Origin: an uncultured Eubacteriales bacterium
Lineage (GTDB): Bacteria; Bacillota; Clostridia; Saccharofermentanales; UBA5734
Reading direction: 5' to 3'
Assembly (NCBI GenBank): GCA_903835065.1
Contig: CAILLO010000009.1
Coordinates: 1-64,000, forward strand
Length of the DNA: 64,000 bases
This document shows, piece after piece, positions 58,234-64,000 of the stretch. Each line of letters begins with the position of its first letter. The stretch's first letter is position 1. Below the pieces are notes generated by a model. The model searched no databases and was not told the origin of the DNA. It was given only the letters and a program-made list of their open reading frames with translations. A program made the translations under genes and the position numbers.

Positions 58234-59523
58234 CTACGGGTCGAAGGTGTCGAGCAGGGTCGATTCCGGGGCGAGCACCGCCGGGACGACCGGCTTCGAC
58301 GCGCGCACGGTCCAGAAGGAGAGCCCGACGGCGACGAGCGTCATTCCCGCGGCGCCGAGGAACATTCTGGGAAACCCGCCGGCGTCCAGCACGAAGCCCC
58401 AGATCACGGCGCCCAGGCCGATGCCGACGTCGGTCGAGAGGAAGAACAGCGCGCTGGACGCCCCGAAGCGGTCACGTGGTGCATGCCGGACGGCGAGGGC
58501 GTTCATGGAGGGGCCGGTCATGCCCAGGGAGATCCCGAAGAGTGCGCCGGACACCAGGAAGGCCGCTTCACCAGGAATCATGGACAGCAGCAGGAACGAA
58601 CAGACGGTGACGAAGAACCCGGGGACCAGGACGGCAAGCGGGCCCCGGCGGTCGAAGACCTTGCCGGCGAAGAGGCGCGCGACGAACATGAAGGCCGCCT
58701 CCAGCGTGAAGAAGAGGCCGCCTTCCGCGAAGCCGCTCTGCACGGCGTAGAAGCCGGCGAAGGCGATCAGGCTCGAGATCGCGAGGCAGACGACGAACTG
58801 GAGCAGGCTGGCCGGAAGGGCGGCCTTCTCGACTACTTTCCAGACGCCCTTGTAGACTGGGGCGTCCGGAGCCGACGCGACCGCCACCGTGCCGGTCCGT
58901 GCGGCGGTCGCCGAGGACTCCGCCTTCCGCCTGCGCTCGTAAGTGGACACCATGGCGAGTCCGAGCGAGACCACGACGGCCAGCGTGCAGAGGTAGAACA
59001 TGCCCCGGTCGTTCTTTCCCGCGACGATGGCGAGGCCGAGGGCCGGCCCGAACGCCATGGCCAGGGACTGCCCGAGCCCGAAGAACCCGAGGCCCTCGCC
59101 GATCCGGCTGCGCGGCGTCACGTCCGCGACGGCGGCGGCCGCCGCGGTCGAGACCATGGCGAAGCCGATACCCTGAAGGCAGCGGAAGAAGAAGAGGGCG
59201 GTCAGGTCCGGGACGAGTCCGCTGGCCAGGAGGCCGGCCGCGAAGATCGCGGCGCCGGCGACCATGGTGAGGCGACGACCGTGGGTGTCGGAGAAGCGGC
59301 CGCTGACGAGGCGCATGACGCCGGCGCAGACGGCGAAGCCCGTGCCGAGCAGGCCGGCGAAGCTGGCCGTACCGCCGAGGTGGTTGACGTACACGGACAA
59401 CGTGGCCGAGAGAAGCTGCATGACGACGGCCGTCATGAGCCCGACCAGGCAGATCAGGACGAAGTCGCGGTTCCAGAGCCTGGGGGCGCCGACCGAAGAC
59501 ACGGGATCTTTCATCTTTGCCAT
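58234..59523 (-). CDS. MFS transporter
   Basis: 429 residues with twelve hydrophobic segments, the SGRFSDTHGRRLTM loop signature, and a charged, Ala-rich central loop (about residues 190-225). Inner-membrane secondary transporter; similar in layout to 2021 and 4191. It converges with the VOC gene. Substrate unknown. Confidence 0.88.
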   Translation of the reverse strand: MAKMKDPVSSVGAPRLWNRDFVLICLVGLMTAVVMQLLSATLSVYVNHLGGTASFAGLLGTGFAVCAGVMRLVSGRFSDTHGRRLTMVAGAAIFAAGLLASGLVPDLTALFFFRCLQGIGFAMVSTAAAAAVADVTPRSRIGEGLGFFGLGQSLAMAFGPALGLAIVAGKNDRGMFYLCTLAVVVSLGLAMVSTYERRRKAESSATAARTGTVAVASAPDAPVYKGVWKVVEKAALPASLLQFVVCLAISSLIAFAGFYAVQSGFAEGGLFFTLEAAFMFVARLFAGKVFDRRGPLAVLVPGFFVTVCSFLLLSMIPGEAAFLVSGALFGISLGMTGPSMNALAVRHAPRDRFGASSALFFLSTDVGIGLGAVIWGFVLDAGGFPRMFLGAAGMTLVAVGLSFWTVRASKPVVPAVLAPESTLLDTFDP

Positions 59524-59649
59524 GTCCGTATCGTAAGCGGATTCGACGTCCGCGTAAAGTGCTTTGGCGGATTTTTCTGGAAGGTTTCAGAAAATCGCGC
59601 TCCGAAGGGGCTCCCCCACGTTGTCCCGACTTCGCCCGCGTGCGATAAT

Positions 59650-59760
59650 GTGGACGGCCCGATCGAGGAGATGCGGGAGCACTTCAACCCCTTGCTCGCG
59701 ATCAAGGCGAACGGGCCTACCTACGAGATGCCCGGCTGGTTCGCGAAGGCGAAGGAATAG
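59650..59760 (+). pseudogene. Short C-terminal gene remnant
   Basis: A frame ending at 59760 reads VDGPIEEMREHFNPLLAIK and then ANGPTYEMPGWFAKAKE, protein-like but only about 36 residues, with no good ribosome site at the GTG (59650) or ATG (59671). The sequence upstream in the same frame is not protein-like. Parent family not recognised. The rest of the 59524-59789 gap shows no clear gene. Confidence 0.35.
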
Positions 59761-59789
59761 GGCGCAGGCCCGGAAGGCAGGCGAAGGAC

Positions 59790-60443
59790 ATGCAGATCTC
59801 CTGGCTCGAACTCGTCGGCTACGCCGCGTCGGTCATCACCGCGGTCTCCCTGATGATGGCGTCCCACGTGCGCCTCCGGCTGTTGAACCTGGTCGGCTCG
59901 GCGGTCTTCGCGGTCTACGGCTTCCTGATCCAGGCATACCCGGTCGCCGTGCTGAACGTCTTCATCGCCGCGGTCGACCTCTACTTCCTGCTCCGCATCC
60001 TGCGGTCGAAGACGTTGTTCACGCTGCTGCCCATGCCCGAGCGGGACGTCTACTTCGGGCACTTCCTCGACTTCCACCGCAAGGACATCGCCGGGTTCTT
60101 CCCGGAGTTCCGGGCATCCGACGCCTCGGGGCCGGATGCCGGGCTCCTCTCGGTCTACATCCTCCGCAACGCCGTCACGGCGGGCGTCTTCGTCGCTCGC
60201 CGCGGCCCCTCGGACCCGGGATCGGCCGATGTCGTGCTCGACTACGTGACGGCCGAGTTCCGCGACTACCGCACCGCCGAATTCCTCTTCCAGGCGCAGG
60301 CCGGGTTCTTCCGGGCGCAGGGCGTGAAGCGCCTCGTCGCCACGGCCGGCGTGAAGTCGCACGCGAAGTACCTGCGGCGCGTCGGATTCACGGAGATGCC
60401 GAGCGCGGAAGGCGGACCGCCCCGGTTCGAGCTGGCGTTCTAG
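59790..60443 (+). CDS. YgjV-like membrane protein with GNAT-like C-terminus
   Basis: 217 residues. Three hydrophobic segments in the first 75 residues (WLELVGYAASVITAVSLMM, LRLLNLVGSAVFAVYGFLI, VAVLNVFIAAVDLYFLLRI) match the YgjV family. The C-terminal half (about 85-217) is soluble and ends in KYLRRVGFTE, like the last strand of acetyltransferases. Function unknown. ATG behind a weak GGCGAAGG site. It is not obviously part of the glycoside system. Confidence 0.8.
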   Translation: MQISWLELVGYAASVITAVSLMMASHVRLRLLNLVGSAVFAVYGFLIQAYPVAVLNVFIAAVDLYFLLRILRSKTLFTLLPMPERDVYFGHFLDFHRKDIAGFFPEFRASDASGPDAGLLSVYILRNAVTAGVFVARRGPSDPGSADVVLDYVTAEFRDYRTAEFLFQAQAGFFRAQGVKRLVATAGVKSHAKYLRRVGFTEMPSAEGGPPRFELAF

Positions 60444-60457
60444 GGACGGGCGCAAGA

Positions 60458-60490
60458 CGGACGGGCCGGTCGGATCGACCGGCCCGTCCG
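60458..60490. terminator. Perfect 15-bp GC hairpin between convergent genes
   Basis: CGGACGGGCCGGTCG (60458-60472) pairs perfectly with CGACCGGCCCGTCCG (60476-60490) around a three-base loop, between the YgjV-like and alcohol dehydrogenase genes. Confidence 0.8.
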
Positions 60491-60500
60491 CGTCATGGAA

Positions 60501-61577
60501 TCAGAACTTGATGGCGACCTTGAAGTCCCCGTGCTTGCCCGAAGCGTACTCGAAGGCGTCCTCCCACTTTTCGAGCGGAAACGAGCGCGAGACGACGCCC
60601 GCCGTCTTCAGTGTACCGTCCGCGATGTTCTCGATCACGAAGGGGAAGCAGTAGGGGCTCAGGTGGGCCCCGAGCACGTCCAGTTCCTTCCGGTCGCCGA
60701 TGATGGACCAGTCGAGGGTCGTCGGGGCGCCGAAAACCGAGAACTCGACGAAGCGGCCGAGCTTCCGGATCATCTGCATGCCCTGGACCACGGAGGACGG
60801 GTGACCGGTCGCCTCGATGTAGATGTCGCAGCCGTAGCCGTCCGTCAGGGCCATGATCTCCTGGACGACGTCGACCTTCGAGGGGTTCCAGATGAGGTCG
60901 GCGCCGAATTCCATCGCCTTCTCGAGGCGGTTGTCGAGCATGTCCAGCACGATCAGCTTCTTCGGGTGACGCAGCTTCGCGTAGGTGACCATCCCGAGTC
61001 CCAGCGTCCCCGAACCCGACAGGACGACGATGTCCTCGCAGCCGATCTGCGCCCGGTCGACGCAGTGCTTCGAGCAGGAATACGGCTCGATCAGGAGCGC
61101 CGCGTCGAGCGGCAGGTCCTTCGGGACCCTGTGGACCACGGCCTTCTTCGGGAGACGGATGTACTCGGCCATCCCGCCGTTCAGCCTGCCGAAGAACCCG
61201 AAAATCTCGTGCGGCTGGCACATCCAGTAGTGGCCGTCCTTGCAGAACCGGCACTCTCCGCAGGGCACGATCTGGTCGGCGACCAGGCGTTCGCCGATTT
61301 CGTACCCGCGGACGTTCCCGCCGAGCTGCGCGACGATCCCCACGAATTCGTGACCCGGGATGAAGGGCGGCTGCACCCAGGAGGGCTGGCGCTCATCGCC
61401 CCAGAACATGGCCGCGCCGTGGTGGCACTTGGTGTCGCCGGCGCATACACCGCAGCCTTCGGTCTTCAGGAGAATGTCGTCCGGACCGCAGACGGGCGTC
61501 GGGTATTCCGGAACGAACCGGTAGTCGGTGCCGCTGAACGCGACCAGGGCCTTCATCGTCTTCGGAATCTGGTTCAT
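60501..61577 (-). CDS. Zinc-dependent alcohol dehydrogenase (MDR family)
   Basis: 358 residues. Catalytic zinc ligand Cys in GCGVCAGDTKCHHG, PGHEFVGIVAQLG (His-Glu), structural zinc site CGECRFCKDGHYWMC, and the nucleotide loop VLSGSGTLGLGMV. It oxidises a polyol or sugar hydroxyl with NAD(P). It follows a decayed paralogue by 31 bases and a URO-D gene further upstream, all on one strand. Confidence 0.93.
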   Translation of the reverse strand: MNQIPKTMKALVAFSGTDYRFVPEYPTPVCGPDDILLKTEGCGVCAGDTKCHHGAAMFWGDERQPSWVQPPFIPGHEFVGIVAQLGGNVRGYEIGERLVADQIVPCGECRFCKDGHYWMCQPHEIFGFFGRLNGGMAEYIRLPKKAVVHRVPKDLPLDAALLIEPYSCSKHCVDRAQIGCEDIVVLSGSGTLGLGMVTYAKLRHPKKLIVLDMLDNRLEKAMEFGADLIWNPSKVDVVQEIMALTDGYGCDIYIEATGHPSSVVQGMQMIRKLGRFVEFSVFGAPTTLDWSIIGDRKELDVLGAHLSPYCFPFVIENIADGTLKTAGVVSRSFPLEKWEDAFEYASGKHGDFKVAIKF

Positions 61578-61608
61578 CTACGGGTCTCCTTTCGCTCGAT
61601 CGGGAGCG

Positions 61609-62014
61609 TCATGGCAAGACGACGGTCTTCCCGAGCTGGAGCATGATCAATCCGATCGTGCCGTCGCCGACGATCAGGACGGTCTGCCCGGGTCTTGTCC
61701 CGGCAAGGTCGATTCCGTGCAGGCAGCAGGCCAGGGGCTCCGCCATCGCGGCCACCCGGAAGGGCATTCCCTCGGGGATCCGGCGCGCCTGCTTCTCCGG
61801 AACGGTGCGGAATTCCGCGAACCCGCCGTCCACCGTGGTCCCGATGCCGACCATGTTCTCGCAGAAACGTCCCTTCCCCTGAAGACAGGGGGAGCAGGCC
61901 CCGCAGACGCCGCAGGCCTTGACGCGGACCAGGACCTCGCGGGGACCGGGCTTGCGCCGCTCGATCTCCTCGACCCGGATATCTTCTTTCCCGTGGGAAT
62001 ACGGCTGCTTTCAT
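61609..62014 (-). pseudogene. Decayed zinc alcohol dehydrogenase
   Basis: The ATG at 62014 reads MKAAVF. One extra C then shifts the frame; in the shifted frame it continues HGKEDIRVEEIERRKPGP, VLVRVKACGVCG, and joins directly to ACSPCLQGKGRFCENM, so the segment that should carry the GHE zinc ligands is missing. It runs on through GGFAEFRTV and VLIVGDGTIGLIMLQL, then stops at 61609 in the middle of the nucleotide-binding fold. Three lesions (frameshift, internal deletion, C-terminal truncation) mark it as non-functional. Confidence 0.8.
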
Positions 62015-62036
62015 CGGCGGGCCTCCTCGATTCGCG

Positions 62037-63143
62037 TCACGCGTCGTACCTGCATTCCTTGCAAGCGACCACGAAGGCGCGGATGTTCTCGGGGTCGCCG
62101 AGATAGAAAGCGTCGGAGGGGCTGCAGATGTAGCCCCCGTCCGGGCAACTCTCGAACAGGTCGCGGACCATCCTCCGGACGAGCGTCGGATTCCCGTGCT
62201 CGAACCCGGCGTGCTGGTCGAAGCCGCCGATGAAGAACAGCCGGTCGCCGACGCGCCGGGCCGCCTCGCGCAGGTCGCAGTCGCCGCCCATGGCGGGCGG
62301 GGTCATCGTCTCGAGCCCGTCGGCGCCGTTCTGCGCGACGAGCTCCAGCAGCGGCATCACGCCGCCGCACAGGTGGTGGACGACGTACGCGTCGTGTGCG
62401 TGCAACGCGTCGTGCTGGCGCCGGTCGTACGGCAGGCAGAACTCCTCGTGCATCGCCGGACTGATCACCGAGCTCGAGCCCGCTCCGCCGCCCGTCTCCA
62501 CGAGATCCAGCTCGATCTTCCCGCCGAGCTCGATCACGTCGAGCTTCTTGCGCAGCATCGCCTCGAGCGTCGCATGGACCAGGTCCGGCTCGTCGAAGCA
62601 GCTGCCGATCGACGGCTCCACGTCGCGGAGGGTCGCGTAGCTCTGCCAGGGGCTCCCCTGTCCGAAGTCGAAGAAGGCGCCGCGGACGATGCCCCGCTCG
62701 CCGATGCGCGATCTGGCTTCCCGCACGGGCGTCCAGTCGACGCCGTCGGGCACGGGGACGTATTTCGTCCAGAGCTCGAGGTCCCGCTCGTCGCCGACGA
62801 TCGGCCGGGTGACCCAGCCCGAGAAGCGGTCGCAGGCGCCTTCGACGGTCAGCATCCCGCCCGGTGTCGCGATCTCCGAGCGCCAGCGCAGGTCGCCGCC
62901 TTCGTCGCGGCCCAGGTCGTAGCGCGTCTCGCGCCACTCGGAGAGGCTCCGGTCGCTGTAGTGGAACTTCGGGTTCACGTAGATCACCGGGTCCATCCCG
63001 AAGTATTCGCACGCTTCGTACTGGTCCATCCCGCGGAGGTGGGTCTCCAGGTAGGAGTCCATCCACCCGTGGACCTGGAAAGGCAGGCGGTCCGTCTTCT
63101 GCCTGCGGATCGTCGCGAGGAAACGCTCGCGTCCCGTCATCAT
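62037..63143 (-). CDS. URO-D/MtaA-type methyltransferase family protein
   Basis: 368 residues of the uroporphyrinogen decarboxylase-like barrel: RERFLATIRRQKTDRLPFQ at the start, VVHHLCGGVMPLLELVAQNGADGLETM (His-x-Cys pair), and FFIGGFDQHAGFEHGNP. Additional cysteines occur near the C-terminus (SCPDGGYICSP, CKECRYDA). The family includes cobamide methyltransferases for methoxylated substrates. First gene before the decayed and intact alcohol dehydrogenases. Starts at one of two adjacent ATG codons behind GGGAGG. Confidence 0.83.
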   Translation of the reverse strand: MMTGRERFLATIRRQKTDRLPFQVHGWMDSYLETHLRGMDQYEACEYFGMDPVIYVNPKFHYSDRSLSEWRETRYDLGRDEGGDLRWRSEIATPGGMLTVEGACDRFSGWVTRPIVGDERDLELWTKYVPVPDGVDWTPVREARSRIGERGIVRGAFFDFGQGSPWQSYATLRDVEPSIGSCFDEPDLVHATLEAMLRKKLDVIELGGKIELDLVETGGGAGSSSVISPAMHEEFCLPYDRRQHDALHAHDAYVVHHLCGGVMPLLELVAQNGADGLETMTPPAMGGDCDLREAARRVGDRLFFIGGFDQHAGFEHGNPTLVRRMVRDLFESCPDGGYICSPSDAFYLGDPENIRAFVVACKECRYDA

Positions 63144-63242
63144 GGTCCTTTTCCTCCCTGACGCGCCGTCCGTCGTCCCGGGGACGCGTCGACGCTCCCC
63201 CATTCTACCCGGATGGAGGAGCGCCGCGGTAACGGAGGGAAC

Positions 63243-63259
63243 CCCGGGACGATCCCGGG
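63243..63259 (-). terminator. Hairpin directly after the epimerase gene stop
   Basis: CCCGGGA (63243-63249) pairs with TCCCGGG (63253-63259), immediately 3' of the stop codon at 63260-63262. No T-tract, so its strength is uncertain. Confidence 0.5.
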
Positions 63260-64000
63260 TCAGCCGAGCGTGCGGTATTTCGCGATCAGTGCGTCGGTCT
63301 CCCGGCTGTAGACCGGGTCGACGACCATCAGCTCGGGGTGCGCGCGGTGGTAGGCGATCGAGCGCCGGATGCCCTCGTGGAAGGGCACTTTCGCGGCGAA
63401 TCCCGGCACGTAGCGCTTGAGCTTCGAGTTGTCGAACACGAGCGATTCGCCCTTGTCGCCGCGGAACGCGCCCTGGAACTTCGGCCAGTTGCGTTCGATG
63501 AACTCCACGGGGAGGTGGACGAGGTTCGGTTCGACGCCGAGGGCGTGCGCGAAGGTCGTGTAGATCTCGTCCCAGGTCATCGCCTCGTCCGACGTGATGT
63601 GGAAGGCGTGCCCGACCGTGGACTCGAGGCCCATGAGCCCGACGAAGCCGGCGGCGAAGTCGTCGCTGTGGGTCAGCGTCCAGAGGGTCCGCCCTTCGCC
63701 GTGGACGATCGTCTCCTCGCCGTGCAGTATGCGGTCGGCCAGCGTCCACTGCTTGTCCTGCCAGGACAGCAGGGCGCCGACGAGTTTGGTCTCGCCGTAG
63801 GTGTGGGAGGGGCGGACGATCGTGACGGGGAAGCCGTCCTCGCGGTAGCGCTCGAGCAGGTAGAATTCGCTGGCCATCTTGTTGCGCGCGTACTCGCTGA
63901 AGGGATTCTTCAGCGGGGTGTCCTCGCGGATGGGCCAGGTCTTCAGGGGCTTCTGGTAGACGGTGCACGAGCTGATGAAGATGTACTGCGCGACGTTGCC
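63260..64000 (-). CDS. NAD-dependent epimerase/dehydratase (extended SDR), 5' end outside window
   Basis: The frame is open to the window edge and the start is not included; 246 codons are visible. YIFISSCTVYQ and the catalytic Tyr-x-x-x-Lys in SEYARNKMASE are present, followed by PVTIVRPSHTYGE and a C-terminal substrate domain. It acts on nucleotide sugars or related keto/hydroxy sugars. The gene lies upstream of the URO-D gene on the same strand, separated by about 115 bases with a hairpin. Confidence 0.88.
   Translation of the reverse strand, partial: GNVAQYIFISSCTVYQKPLKTWPIREDTPLKNPFSEYARNKMASEFYLLERYREDGFPVTIVRPSHTYGETKLVGALLSWQDKQWTLADRILHGEETIVHGEGRTLWTLTHSDDFAAGFVGLMGLESTVGHAFHITSDEAMTWDEIYTTFAHALGVEPNLVHLPVEFIERNWPKFQGAFRGDKGESLVFDNSKLKRYVPGFAAKVPFHEGIRRSIAYHRAHPELMVVDPVYSRETDALIAKYRTLG

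Overview
This 64 kb window comes from a GC-rich anaerobic bacterium. Genes are densely packed, many with AGGAGG-type ribosome sites and ATGA start/stop overlaps, and the few AT-rich gaps carry sigma70-type promoters. Acetate/butyrate-type kinase chemistry (pta, buk), an Lpl-type sugar ABC importer next to a Cache-AraC regulator, and flavodoxin/ferredoxin electron carriers suggest Bacillota. A Chloroflexota-like host is also possible, because the solute-binding lipoprotein has a Thr/Pro-rich linker. No rRNA, tRNA, CRISPR array or transposase was seen.

The unifying theme is oxidative deglycosylation of plant glycosides, probably including C-glycosides. The window holds five sets of genes resembling the C-glycoside deglycosidase (CGD) alpha/beta pair. 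Alpha is a TIM-barrel metal enzyme of the sugar phosphate isomerase/epimerase fold; beta is a small beta-sandwich protein of the DUF6379 type. The sets are: (1) an alpha remnant plus intact beta at 176-709; (2) beta-alpha at 5586-6996; (3) beta-alpha at 12669-14142; (4) a single-chain alpha-beta fusion at 20343-21755; (5) beta-alpha at 56083-57514. Around them are four intact Gfo/Idh/MocA dehydrogenases (candidate makers of the 3-oxo-glycosides that CGD needs), seven further isomerase-fold proteins, four MFS transporters, an ABC importer, a GH43 and a GH35-like glycosidase, and LacI, AraC and PucR regulators.

Layout: 0.3-5.4 kb, beta subunit, then a minus-strand isomerase/MFS/oxidoreductase/tautomerase operon and a second MFS. 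5.4-14.1 kb, a divergently transcribed CGD pair, then a long minus-strand unit: CGD beta, CGD alpha, FAD reductase, FMN reductase, ABM protein, GH43, LacI. 14.3-17.9 kb, SnoaL-like, pta, acpS, PucR regulator, VOC protein. 18-23 kb, oxidoreductase and LacI, fused CGD, flavodoxin-ferredoxin. 23-33.8 kb, duplicated isomerase pairs with VOC proteins, aldo/keto reductase, two oxidoreductases and an AraC regulator. 34-36.8 kb, GH35-like enzyme and an isomerase. 36.9-48.2 kb, a ten-gene minus-strand unit for aglycone or acyl metabolism: NuoF-like and NuoG/GltD-like electron-transfer proteins, OFA-type MFS, CocE-type hydrolase, acyl carrier protein, butyrate kinase, URO-D-type methyltransferase, carboxylesterase, FMN reductase. 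48.3-55.4 kb, decarboxylase-like amidohydrolase, Lpl-type ABC importer and its regulator. 55.5-60.4 kb, CGD set 5 with a nitroreductase, VOC protein, MFS, YgjV-like protein. 60.5-64 kb, alcohol dehydrogenase, a decayed paralogue, a second URO-D protein and a partial epimerase.

Inferred workflow: glycosides enter by MFS or ABC transport; dehydrogenases oxidise the sugar at C3; CGD-type lyases release the aglycone; isomerase-fold enzymes process the oxo-sugar; the freed phenolic is reduced, demethylated, decarboxylated or de-esterified. Two non-coding signals stand out: a 27-bp palindrome CATGAAA-N13-TTTCATG shared by the promoters of CGD sets 4 and 5, and a family of about 100-bp hairpin elements with conserved ends, one of which lies where the body of the first CGD alpha gene should be.
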